Part shown: in pieces, positions 45,974 to 54,232 of the stretch
How positions within the stretch are numbered: the stretch's first letter is position 1
How the letters are laid out: each line of letters begins with the position of its first letter
NCBI RefSeq assembly: GCF_900167125.1
Contig: NZ_FUYC01000001.1
Coordinates: 186,001-250,000, forward strand
Direction of reading: 5' to 3'
Origin: Paucidesulfovibrio gracilis DSM 16080
GTDB taxonomy: Bacteria > Desulfobacterota > Desulfovibrionia > Desulfovibrionales > Desulfovibrionaceae
DNA length: 64,000 nucleotides
The notes under the pieces: model-generated
Told to the model about the DNA's origin: nothing
The model's input: the letters and a program-made list of their open reading frames with translations, nothing else
Database searches by the model: none
Made by a program: the position numbers and the translations under genes

Positions 45974-46005
45974 AAGGCTCCCTGCTTCGGCGGGGAGCCT
46001 TTTTC
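45974..46005 (+). terminator. Terminator of groESL
   Basis: The 9-bp stem AAGGCTCCC/GGGAGCCTT ends in five T residues 35 bases after the groEL stop. Confidence 0.88.
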
Positions 46006-46127
46006 CATGGGGGAGGCTTCCCCCTCTTCACCATGCTATTTCAGCTCCTGTTCCTGTCCCGCGTCCAAGCCCATGCACCAAACCAGCCGCGTTCAACCGA
46101 TCAGGACACAGGGTGCCTGCTCAACGG

Positions 46128-46156
46128 TTGACGGCAATCCCTTTGCCTTTCATACT
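46128..46156 (+). promoter_or_regulatory. Promoter of the PPC-domain gene
   Basis: TTGACG (46128-46133), a 17-base spacer and CATACT (46151-46156) lie about 70 bases before the start codon. Confidence 0.5.
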
Positions 46157-46226
46157 CTTTCACTACATCTTCACCAATGGTTGCAAGCAATCGTAGTCCC
46201 ACCTGTTCAACCAAGGAGTCAGCAGC

Positions 46227-46646
46227 ATGGAGAGCAAACGTTTCGGCAACCGGATTCTGATCCGGCTGAATCCGGGCGACGAAGTGATCGGCTCGGTCAT
46301 GGCGGTCTGTCGCGAGGAAGCGGTCAAGCTCGGCACGGTCAGCGGCATCGGCGCTGTGAACCGGGCCGTGATCGGTCTTTTTCGCACGGACACCAAGGAA
46401 TATGTGAAAAGCGAGTTACGCAAGGAGTTTGAGATCACGGCTTTGATCGGCAACGTGAGCACGATGGATGGAGAAACCTATCTCCATTTGCATGCCACCC
46501 TTGCGGACGAGGAACATCATGCCTTTGGTGGCCATCTCAACGAGGCCGATGTAAGCGCCACCGCGGAAATCGTCGTGGACGTCATGGAGGGAGAAGTGGA
46601 CCGCGCCTTTGATGCAAATGTCGGGTTGAACCTGATCAAATTCTGA
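46227..46646 (+). CDS. PPC/DUF296-domain protein
   Basis: The 139-residue single-domain protein has the PPC/DUF296 fold: RILIRLNPGDEVIGSVMAV, KLGTVSGIGAVNRAVIG, YLHLHATLAD and FGGHLNEADV, where HLH and GHL form the metal site seen in this family. The bacterial proteins are trimers of unknown role; some are proposed to bind DNA or a metabolite. It has its own promoter and terminator. ATG 46227 follows AAGGAG. Confidence 0.85.
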   Translation: MESKRFGNRILIRLNPGDEVIGSVMAVCREEAVKLGTVSGIGAVNRAVIGLFRTDTKEYVKSELRKEFEITALIGNVSTMDGETYLHLHATLADEEHHAFGGHLNEADVSATAEIVVDVMEGEVDRAFDANVGLNLIKF

Positions 46647-46670
46647 CCCCGCAGGGAGATCCACACAGAA

Positions 46671-46709
46671 ACAAGCCCCCGGGGACGGAGTGTCCACGGG
46701 GGCTTGTAT
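46671..46709. terminator. Terminator between PPC gene and ABC permease
   Basis: The 10-bp stem ACAAGCCCCC/GGGGGCTTGT lies between two convergent genes. The T-run is short on both sides. Confidence 0.7.
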
Positions 46710-46727
46710 TGTGCATCTCGGCAAAAA

Positions 46728-47399
46728 TCAGAGTCGAACCGGCCAGCGCCGTTCGAGGTACTTCATGATCCGGGAGAAGCTCACGGTCAGGGTCAGATAA
46801 ATGAGGGCGGCTCCGAGCAGGAAAGGGACATAATTGTAATATTTGGAGCCGAGCAGCTTTGCCGAGAACATGAGGTCCGCCACCCCGATGGTGGAGATGA
46901 GCGAGGAATCCTTGAGCAGCACGATGAGTTCGTTGAACAAAGGCGGAATCATGCGTCGCAAGGCCTGGGGCAGAATGATGTAGATCATGGTCTGCCGCTT
47001 GTTCAACCCGGAGGAGAGCGCCGCTTCGGTCTGCCCCGTACCGATGGACTGGATTCCGGCACGGATGATCTCGGCGGTGTAGCCGCCGCTGTTCACGCCC
47101 AGGGCCAGGATGCCCGTGATGAGCGGATCAGGGGAGATGGTGTCGCCGGTAATGGCCCGGTAAACTTGGGGACCGCCCAGGTAGAAGAAAAAGATTTGCA
47201 GCAGCAGCGGGGTGCCGCGAATAACCTGCACGTAGATGTCCGAAATCCAACGGTACAGCCGTTTGTCCGAGATGACGCCGATACCGGCGACGATACCCAG
47301 GATGAGACCAAGGGAGATGGCCCCGGAAGTACACTCCAGGGTCGTGACCATGCCCTTGAGCATCAGGGCGTGATGTTTCCAAACGAGCGAAAAATCCAC
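46728..47399 (-). CDS. Polar amino acid ABC transporter permease
   Basis: The protein is 223 residues with five membrane helices and the HisM/GlnP-type EAA loop (AALSSGLNKRQTMIYIILPQ ALRRM, split here). It carries amino acids across the inner membrane with the upstream binding protein; the ATPase is not adjacent. GTG 47399 has GGAGG at five bases. It lies 68 bases after the binding-protein gene, across a GC-rich hairpin. The ligand class is inferred from the binding protein. Confidence 0.93.
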   Translation of the reverse strand: MDFSLVWKHHALMLKGMVTTLECTSGAISLGLILGIVAGIGVISDKRLYRWISDIYVQVIRGTPLLLQIFFFYLGGPQVYRAITGDTISPDPLITGILALGVNSGGYTAEIIRAGIQSIGTGQTEAALSSGLNKRQTMIYIILPQALRRMIPPLFNELIVLLKDSSLISTIGVADLMFSAKLLGSKYYNYVPFLLGAALIYLTLTVSFSRIMKYLERRWPVRL

Positions 47400-47423
47400 C
47401 GTGCCTCCAGAGTACGGGGGTGA

Positions 47424-47449
47424 CGGGCCGGGGACGAATCCCCGGCCCG
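47424..47449 (-). promoter_or_regulatory. Hairpin between binding protein and permease genes
   Basis: A perfect 10-bp stem CGGGCCGGGG/CCCCGGCCCG with a six-base loop has no T-run. It lies just after the binding-protein stop and before the permease SD, as the liv hairpin does. Confidence 0.65.
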
Positions 47450-47467
47450 GTTCCTAGCAGCGTGGGG

Positions 47468-48214
47468 CTACTTCAGACCCCATTTTTTCATCATGGCGTC
47501 CAGTTCGCCGGAAGCCTTCAGCTCCGCCATGGCCTTGTTCATGGCCTCGATAAGCTCAGGGTTGTCCTTGTTGGCGATCATGGCCATTTCCTCATAGGAA
47601 AGCGGATCGCCCACGAGGCTCAGGCCGCCCTGCTTGAGGTATTCCTGGGCCACGGGGATGTCGAACACCGCGGCATCGGCACCGCCGCCCTTGAGCAGGG
47701 CAAAGGACATGTTGTAGTCCTCGGGCGCAGTCAGGTCGATACCTTCGAGCTTTTCCGCAGCGGCGTAGCTGGTGGTGCCCACGGGTGCGGCAACACGCTT
47801 GCCCTTAAGATCGTCCAGCGTCTTGATTCCGGTCTCGTCGCGGGTGATCACGACCTGACCGGCGATGACGTACGGATCTGTAAAATTCACGTACTGCTTG
47901 CGCTCCTCGGTGATGCTCAGGCCGGAAACACCGACATCCACCTGGCCGCTCTGCACGGCCGTGACGATGACTTCAAAACCGAGGGTCACGAATTTGACTT
48001 CCAGGCCCAGACGCTCAGCCACGGCGCGAATCAGATCAATATCAAAACCGATACGTTCGCCGTTGTCGTCAATGGACTCGAACGGGGGGTAATCCGGGGC
48101 GTTGCCCACGGTGATGACGCCTTTTTCCTGAATTTCCGCCCAGGTATTGGCGGACGCAAGTCCGGCGGAAAGCACCAGACAGATGGCCAAAATGGCGGAT
48201 ACGACCTTGTTCAT
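47468..48214 (-). CDS. Polar amino acid ABC transporter binding protein
   Basis: The 248-residue periplasmic protein of the family 3 (HisJ/GlnH) type has a signal peptide (MNKVVSAILAICLVLSAGLA, cleaved after ASA), then ITVGNAPDYPPFESIDDNGE and IGFDIDLIRAVAERLGL. GLSITEERKQYVNFTDPY is the ligand-domain signature. It delivers an amino acid to the permease downstream. ATG 48214 follows AGGAGGAA. The ligand cannot be chosen from sequence. Confidence 0.94.
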   Translation of the reverse strand: MNKVVSAILAICLVLSAGLASANTWAEIQEKGVITVGNAPDYPPFESIDDNGERIGFDIDLIRAVAERLGLEVKFVTLGFEVIVTAVQSGQVDVGVSGLSITEERKQYVNFTDPYVIAGQVVITRDETGIKTLDDLKGKRVAAPVGTTSYAAAEKLEGIDLTAPEDYNMSFALLKGGGADAAVFDIPVAQEYLKQGGLSLVGDPLSYEEMAMIANKDNPELIEAMNKAMAELKASGELDAMMKKWGLK

Positions 48215-48662
48215 CTACTTCCTCCTAGTGAGCAAAGGGTACACGGTTGCGAAATGTGAACGACTCGCTTCCGCGTTCAAAATCCGTGAACATGACTCCG
48301 AAGCGTTTGATTCCGGCATGGTTCGGAGCGGAACACGGCTCAACGCGGAATGGACGATGGGGTGGTTCCACGCCGGACGAACCGATAGCCCCTCATAGCC
48401 TTTGAAACAGCTTTGTGACAATAGACGGCAGGCTGGAAACACTGGCGACCGAGATTCAGCAATGCGGCCCCCTTATGAAGTCGTAAGGCCTCCTCCCTGT
48501 ATGGCGTTCAGCTTTTACACCTCATTTTTGCACCACACAAGGGAATTCTCAAACAATCGTTCAGTCAGGAAGAAAGTAAGAATTTTTGGAGATTTCCTCC
48601 GGGCGTGCCGAATTATGTCGAAATCGGAAACACGGTGATCCGGATGAACAGCGATACCCGAG
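48215..48662. other. Intergenic region upstream of the amino acid importer
   Basis: The region is 448 bases with no coding frame that has both a ribosome site and protein-like composition, no RNA gene, and no convincing hairpin. It must hold the importer promoter; several -35-like TTGNNN hexamers occur on the minus strand but none has a clear partner. Confidence 0.45.
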
Positions 48663-49550
48663 CTACATGTCAAGATTGTAAGATTTTCCTTTGCGCGCCG
48701 AAGCGGTCGCCCCAGCGGGCTTGGTGGACGCGGAGGTGGGTGATCCATTGCCGTACACCTTGGGACGCGCCTTGGCGCGAATCTTCCGAGCCTCGACATT
48801 TAGGGGATTTTTCTTCAGCACGGCCTCGGCAACGTTCAGAGCCGTGGACCAATTTCGGCGTTGGAGCGCCACCTTGCCCAGCCGCAGATACAAATCCTCA
48901 CGGGGACCAAGCTGACGAATGGCGTTCTTGATGGCTTCCTCCACCTTTTCGGCCATGCCCAGCACTTCGTAACACATGATCAGGGAAGAATGCCCCCGCT
49001 CGTCCCGCGCATTCTGCTCCAATCCCCTGCGCAGGTATTCCACGGCCTCCTGGACCAGTCCGCCCATGAGCATACGCGTGCCGATGTCCGAGAGCAGCCC
49101 GGGCTGATCCGGAAAATGGTCCGCAGCGCGCCGAAACAATTTCCGCGCCTCCAGGTAATCCTTATTCTTCAACTGCTCCTGAGCGGCCAGCAGGGTTTCG
49201 TCCAGAGTAAGCATGCGTTGTCGCATTTTTTCCAGGCAGGCGCGGTCAATGGCTTCCTTGAGCTTTGCATACAGATGCGCCAGCTTGGAATGCAGACGGG
49301 CTTCCTTTCCCCGCACGTAGTGCACGCCTTGCGGCAGCACACGCTGCATGGTCCGCATGCGGTTCAGGTCGCGCAAGGCCTCCACGAGCAATGATTCGAT
49401 CTCGAATTTTTCCCGCCCAAAGACCTTGTTGTCCACCAACCCGGCCGAGGCGTTCCGCAAGCATTTGAGACAACGCAGCAGATCCCCCTTTTGACCGGCG
49501 GCTCTGGCGCGGGCTATGTGTTCCCGAATTTCCTTAGCTGTCACGGACAT
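48663..49550 (-). CDS. TPR-repeat protein
   Basis: The protein is 295 residues with no signal or membrane segment. A coiled N-terminal half is followed by about four tetratricopeptide repeats (KNKDYLEARKLFRRAADHFP to ALNVAEAVLKKNPLNVEARK), and a basic Ser/Ala-rich tail. TPRs mediate protein-protein contacts; partner and role are unknown. ATG 49550 has no strong SD. It follows the Mut7-C gene by 54 bases on the same strand. Confidence 0.85.
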   Translation of the reverse strand: MSVTAKEIREHIARARAAGQKGDLLRCLKCLRNASAGLVDNKVFGREKFEIESLLVEALRDLNRMRTMQRVLPQGVHYVRGKEARLHSKLAHLYAKLKEAIDRACLEKMRQRMLTLDETLLAAQEQLKNKDYLEARKLFRRAADHFPDQPGLLSDIGTRMLMGGLVQEAVEYLRRGLEQNARDERGHSSLIMCYEVLGMAEKVEEAIKNAIRQLGPREDLYLRLGKVALQRRNWSTALNVAEAVLKKNPLNVEARKIRAKARPKVYGNGSPTSASTKPAGATASARKGKSYNLDM

Positions 49551-49604
49551 GCGTTGTGCGCCCTCCTCCGAACGTATCAGAAATGAATAATATACGCCGC
49601 CGCG

Positions 49605-50402
49605 TTAATCAAGGCGATCCGGGATTTCCCGCGCATCCGCCACCCCGAGCGACACATAGCGCTCCCACATGGACCGCTGATGCGAACCGGGCCAGAACAA
49701 ACGGTCGCATTCCGGACAAATGCTAAACCGATCATAATAGCGTTTCGTGCGGGGTTCCAAGCGATGCCGGATCCGCTCCTTTGCCACGGGCTGCAAGAGG
49801 CAATTGCATCGCAGGCAACGCGTAAAAGGAATCGCATCTCCCGGGCGGGGATACAGGGCCAGCACTTCCACCAGCTGTTCATCGGGCTGTTGCGAACGTA
49901 CCAGCCGCCCATGCTGCACGCAGGACCGCTTGAGCAAGGCCCGGTCACGACTGAGCAACACCCGCGCTTCCCGGAAAGCCGTTTCCGCGATGTGGGCATC
50001 CGACCAGGTACGGTCATACACCGTGTCCAGCCCCAACCCACGCAGCAACGGTACCAACCCGGCCACGTTTTCATCCACCAGGAAGCGCCCCGCACGGGCC
50101 AGAGCCGACCGAAGCCGCGTTTCCCGGGTCACATCCACCGGCACGGACGCAGGCCACAGGTCCATGGTATCGTCCTGACCGGGAAGGTAGGAAAAATCCA
50201 CCTCCTGTTCCCCAATGCGCATTCGGTATAGTTCCGTATGGGGTATGCCCAAACTTTCGATCATGTCTTTAATTGACGCTCTCCGGCCCACTGGATATCG
50301 TACGATTCCCTCGGTAGTATTCGTTCGCAACAGGTCCGCGAGTTCCCCATGAAACCGCAACACCGCTGTGGCCGAACCTCCAACAAGACTACGGAACGCC
50401 AT
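49605..50402 (-). CDS. Mut7-C RNase-like protein with beta-grasp N-terminus
   Basis: The protein is 265 residues. An N-terminal ubiquitin-like beta-grasp domain (TAVLRFHGELADLLR to about 85) is followed by a PIN-like Mut7-C domain (RFLVDENVAGLVPLLRGLGL; ARVLLSRDRALLKR) and a zinc ribbon (CLRCNCL ... ICPECDRLFWPGSH). This is the bacterial Mut7-C RNase family, predicted to cut RNA. The ATG at 50402 shares its AT with the divergent protease ATG at 50401; AAGGG lies upstream. Longer frames upstream are possible but overlap the protease. Confidence 0.86.
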   Translation of the reverse strand: MAFRSLVGGSATAVLRFHGELADLLRTNTTEGIVRYPVGRRASIKDMIESLGIPHTELYRMRIGEQEVDFSYLPGQDDTMDLWPASVPVDVTRETRLRSALARAGRFLVDENVAGLVPLLRGLGLDTVYDRTWSDAHIAETAFREARVLLSRDRALLKRSCVQHGRLVRSQQPDEQLVEVLALYPRPGDAIPFTRCLRCNCLLQPVAKERIRHRLEPRTKRYYDRFSICPECDRLFWPGSHQRSMWERYVSLGVADAREIPDRLD

Positions 50403-51681
50403 GACAACACCCTTGATTCTGCTTCTGATCTGCATTCTTTCGGCCTGGGCGGTCTCCACCCTGGCCGAGCTGCTCAACGCCTTGCGCCGATCCCCTACCC
50501 CCCCGGCCGGACTGGAGGATATCCACGCTCCCGAAGCGTACGCGCGTTCGCAGGATTATGCCAGTGCCAACACTAGGCTGCGTGTCCGATCCGACGCGGT
50601 GTTGACCCTGGCCACGGTGCTACTTCTGCTGTTCAACGGCCTGCCCCTGGCAGACGGACTGGCTCAAAACGCGGCCGCGTCCCTGGGCTTCGGCCCACTC
50701 GGAACCGACCTTGTTGCAGGACTGCTCTTCATCGGCGGGCTGCTATTGCTGAGCCAGCTTCTACAACTGCCCTTTTCCCTCTACCAGACCTTTGTGCTGG
50801 AAGAACGCTTCGGCTTCAACCGGACCACCCCGGCCACCTTTATTCTGGACCGCATCAAGGGACTGCTCCTCGGCGCGGTTATCGGCGGTACGTTGCTCAG
50901 CGGCATCCTTTGGCTGCTGCACGCCTATGGCCCGGGAGCCTGGATCGGCTGCTGGGCGCTCGCGGCCGTGGTCATGTTCACTCTTCAGTTGCTGGCTCCG
51001 GTGATGCTGCCCTTGTTCTTCCGCTTTGAGCCGCTGGAACAGGGTCCGTTACGCCGGGACATCGAACAACTGGCGCAACGCGTGGGATTCTCCCTTACCG
51101 GCTTGTTTACGGTTGACGGCTCCCGCCGCAGCGCCAAAGGGAACGCCTTTTTCACAGGACTGGGCAACAAACGACGTATCGCCCTGTTCGATACGCTGCT
51201 GAACGATCTCAGCCGACAGGAAATCGTAGCGGTTCTCGGGCATGAACTGGGCCACTGGAAGCTCGGGCATATTCGGCGAACCACCCTGGTGGGCGTACTC
51301 AAAATCGGCGCGCTCCTCTGGCTCTTTTCCTTGCTCCTGCGCTGGGAGAGCCTCTTTACCGGACTGGGACTGCAACCCAGCCCGCATGCGGGGTTGTTGC
51401 TGTTCGGCCTGCTCATGGCTCCTTTGTCCCTGGTGCTCGATACCCTGCACAATCTTCTTTCCCGCCGCCATGAGTTCCAGGCGGACCGCTACGCCGCCGA
51501 GGTCACGAAACAGCCCGAGGCACTGGCATCGGCCCTGCGCAAACTGGCCCGCCAGCATCTGGCCAACCTCACGCCGCATCCTCTGTATGTGGCCCTGAAC
51601 CACAGCCACCCGCCCCTGGCGCAACGTCTGGCGGCCCTGGAATCCCTTGCAGCCCAAACCAGACATTCCGGGTCGGGCTAG
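50401..51681 (+). CDS. M48 family zinc metalloprotease, Ste24/CAAX prenyl protease type
   Basis: The protein is 426 residues with a multi-helix N-terminal membrane region and the zinc motif GHELGHWKLGH (His281, Glu282, His285). The third ligand Glu is in SRRHEFQADRYA near 357, and a C-terminal NHSHPPLAQRLAAL is typical of the Ste24 branch. It is an inner-membrane protease. ATG 50401 is preferred over GTG 50368. The gene is divergent from the Mut7-C gene, with start codons sharing CATG. Confidence 0.92.
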   Translation: MTTPLILLLICILSAWAVSTLAELLNALRRSPTPPAGLEDIHAPEAYARSQDYASANTRLRVRSDAVLTLATVLLLLFNGLPLADGLAQNAAASLGFGPLGTDLVAGLLFIGGLLLLSQLLQLPFSLYQTFVLEERFGFNRTTPATFILDRIKGLLLGAVIGGTLLSGILWLLHAYGPGAWIGCWALAAVVMFTLQLLAPVMLPLFFRFEPLEQGPLRRDIEQLAQRVGFSLTGLFTVDGSRRSAKGNAFFTGLGNKRRIALFDTLLNDLSRQEIVAVLGHELGHWKLGHIRRTTLVGVLKIGALLWLFSLLLRWESLFTGLGLQPSPHAGLLLFGLLMAPLSLVLDTLHNLLSRRHEFQADRYAAEVTKQPEALASALRKLARQHLANLTPHPLYVALNHSHPPLAQRLAALESLAAQTRHSGSG

Positions 51682-51880
51682 CGCCTTGCGCGATCGGAGT
51701 AAACGCGACCCGCAGGCCTGGCCGGTCGCCAGACCGGCACGACATGGGATGAAGCGGCAAGAGCATCTGCGATGCACATTGTGCGAAAATTCTCCCGGAT
51801 AAAATGACGCCGGACCTTGCCGCTCCCTCGCATTTGGGCCATATTGGGGAATAAAACCACATTGGACCAACGGGGCACAC

Positions 51881-52384
51881 ATGATTGAGAAAGAATTGGA
51901 CCACTCCAACATGGAGATCATCGGCCGACTCCGGCAAATGCCGGTCTTTGACAGCCTGAACTCCGCACAACTGCGCGAAATTCTCCGCGTTTCCAGACTC
52001 AGGAAATATGACCCCGGGGAAGTAGTGATCGAGGAAGGCGCCTATGATCAGCACATTTTCTTCCTCATCGGCGGGGATTTGAGCATTGACCGAAAAGGCG
52101 CGCGCGTCGGCCGCATCCGCCGGCTTGGCGACGTATTCGGTGAAATGGGCATTATCGACGGCAAACCCCGATCCGCCAGCATTACGGCACTGACTCCCAG
52201 CCTCTGCGTGGTGGTGGACGGAGCATTTTTGAACCGGCTCTCCGGTGCGGACAAACTCATTGCCCAGGCACTCTTTTATCGAATTTTCTCCGAAATTCTG
52301 GCGGAACGACTGCGCGACACCAACCAACGCGTTGCAGATCTGGAACAGCGGCTTACGGAACACGGGATTGCCTTTGAGGATTGA
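51881..52384 (+). CDS. Cyclic nucleotide-binding domain protein
   Basis: The 167-residue CRP-type beta-roll (EVVIEEGAYDQHIFFLIGGD) has the phosphate-binding cassette FGEMGIIDGKPRSASITA, including the Arg. It ends in a coiled helix with no helix-turn-helix, so it is not a DNA-binding regulator by itself. It may bind a cyclic nucleotide and contact a partner. It is alone, 200 bases after the protease gene; ATG 51881 has no strong SD. Confidence 0.86.
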   Translation: MIEKELDHSNMEIIGRLRQMPVFDSLNSAQLREILRVSRLRKYDPGEVVIEEGAYDQHIFFLIGGDLSIDRKGARVGRIRRLGDVFGEMGIIDGKPRSASITALTPSLCVVVDGAFLNRLSGADKLIAQALFYRIFSEILAERLRDTNQRVADLEQRLTEHGIAFED

Positions 52385-52450
52385 CCACGGCGGCCGCCCG
52401 CCGTATCAAGCATCACACAACCCCACCAGTAAAACAGAGGATTCTGCTCC

Positions 52451-54100
52451 ATGACCGATCCGCAACCCCGTCCGGGAACCCCGGCCCCCGCGTCCATGCT
52501 CGTGGACCCCGAGGCATTGATCCAGGCCTATTATACGCTCTCTCCCCACCCGGACATCCCGGGCCAGGCGGTTTCCTTCGGCACATCCGGCCATCGGGGA
52601 CGCGCTCTGGAGGGCGGATTCAACGAAGGGCATATCCTGGCCGTGACCCAAGCCCTTTGCGAACATCGCGCCCGGGCAGGCGTGAACGGTCCCCTGTTTC
52701 TCGGCATGGACACCCACGCCCTCTCCGAACCGGCCCAACGGACAGCCATTGAGGTGCTGGCGGGCAACGGCGTACACGTGTTCATCCAGCAGGACAACGG
52801 CCACACTCCCACCCCGGTGATCTCTCACGCCATTTTATCGTGGAACAGAGGCGGCAAAGGCAGCCTGGCCGACGGCGTGGTGGTCACGCCCTCGCACAAC
52901 CCGCCTTCCGACGGGGGATTCAAGTACAACCCACCCTCGGGCGGTCCGGCCGGACCGAACATCACTGGCCCGGTGCAGGAACGCGCCAACCAGATCCTGC
53001 GTGACGGCCTGCACGAGGTTCGCCGCCTGCCGTATGAACGTGCGATTCAATCCGAGCTTGTCCACCTGCACGACTATGTGCGCCCGTACGTGTTGGATTT
53101 GGAAAACGTGGTGGACATGGAGACCATTCGTTCGGCCGGGCTGAAAATCGGCGCCGACCCGTTGGGCGGATCCGGTCTGGCCTACTTCGACCCTATCGCG
53201 GATCTCTATGGGCTGGATATCGAGGTGGTCAATCGCTCCACGGACCCGCGATTCGCGTTCATGCCGCTGGATCACGACCTGAAAATCCGTATGGACTGCT
53301 CTTCCGCCCACGCCATGGCAGGATTGATCCGGCTCAAGGACCAATTTGACGTGGCCTTCGGCAATGATCCGGACTTTGACCGGCACGGCATCGTCACATC
53401 GCAAGGACTCATGAATCCGAATCATTTTCTGGCCGTGGCCTGCGAACATCTGTTCCAGACGCGCACGGGCTGGAGCCGCGCCGCCGGGCTGGGCAAAACC
53501 CTGGTTTCCTCATCCATGCTCGATCGCGTTGCCGCCCATCTGGACCGCACCCTGTATGAAGTCCCCGTGGGCTTCAAATGGTTCGTGGACGGTCTTCTGG
53601 ACGGCTCGCTGGGCTTTGGCGGTGAGGAGTCCGCGGGCGCAAGCTTTCTGCGCAAGGACGGCACAGCCTGGAGCACGGACAAGGACGGCATCATCATGGA
53701 CCTGCTGGCCTGCGAAATCACGGCCACGGGAAACAATCCGGCCCAACGGTATACGTCGCTGACGGAACGCTTCGGCGAACCGGTCTATGCCCGCATCGAC
53801 GCCCCGGCCAGTCCGGATCAAAAAGCCGCGTTCAAACAGCTCACCCCGGACATGGTCACTGCCGAACACCTGGCCGGAGAACCGATTCTCGCAAGACTGA
53901 CCCGCGCCCCGGGCAACAACGCGCCCATCGGCGGGCTGAAAGTGACCACAAAAAACGGCTGGTTCGCGGCACGCCCCTCGGGAACCGAGGACATCTACAA
54001 AATCTATGCGGAAAGCTTTCTTGGCGCAGAGCACCTTGCCGATATACAAGACGAGGCAAAGGCCATTGTGAACGCGGCCTTCCAAGCCACCGGCGCATAG
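52451..54100 (+). CDS. pgm: Phosphoglucomutase (alpha-D-glucose specific)
   Basis: The 549-residue alpha-D-phosphohexomutase converts glucose 1- and 6-phosphate. It has the entry motif [11 protein letters not shown], active-site phosphoserine in [18 protein letters not shown], metal-binding [11 protein letters not shown], sugar-binding [12 protein letters not shown], and a phosphate-binding [13 protein letters not shown]. It supplies UDP-glucose and connects to glycogen via malQ. ATG 52451 lies after an ACAGAGGA-type site. A strong terminator follows. Confidence 0.96.
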   Translation: MTDPQPRPGTPAPASMLVDPEALIQAYYTLSPHPDIPGQAVSFGTSGHRGRALEGGFNEGHILAVTQALCEHRARAGVNGPLFLGMDTHALSEPAQRTAIEVLAGNGVHVFIQQDNGHTPTPVISHAILSWNRGGKGSLADGVVVTPSHNPPSDGGFKYNPPSGGPAGPNITGPVQERANQILRDGLHEVRRLPYERAIQSELVHLHDYVRPYVLDLENVVDMETIRSAGLKIGADPLGGSGLAYFDPIADLYGLDIEVVNRSTDPRFAFMPLDHDLKIRMDCSSAHAMAGLIRLKDQFDVAFGNDPDFDRHGIVTSQGLMNPNHFLAVACEHLFQTRTGWSRAAGLGKTLVSSSMLDRVAAHLDRTLYEVPVGFKWFVDGLLDGSLGFGGEESAGASFLRKDGTAWSTDKDGIIMDLLACEITATGNNPAQRYTSLTERFGEPVYARIDAPASPDQKAAFKQLTPDMVTAEHLAGEPILARLTRAPGNNAPIGGLKVTTKNGWFAARPSGTEDIYKIYAESFLGAEHLADIQDEAKAIVNAAFQATGA

Positions 54101-54146
54101 CCGCTCCTGCGCGGACAAAAATCCCAACCGGCTCGGAAATGAACAC

Positions 54147-54195
54147 AAAAAATCCGCTCGCTGCATGCGTTCCTGTTGCAGAGAGCGGATTTTTC
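54147..54195. terminator. Bidirectional terminator between pgm and GGDEF/TPR gene
   Basis: The 12-bp outer stem AAAAATCCGCTC/GAGCGGATTTTT, with an inner CTGCA/TGCAG stem, has T-runs in both directions. Confidence 0.85.
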
Positions 54196-54232
54196 ATGAG
54201 CCGCCTGAGACTTCCAGGGGACGAAACCGACG

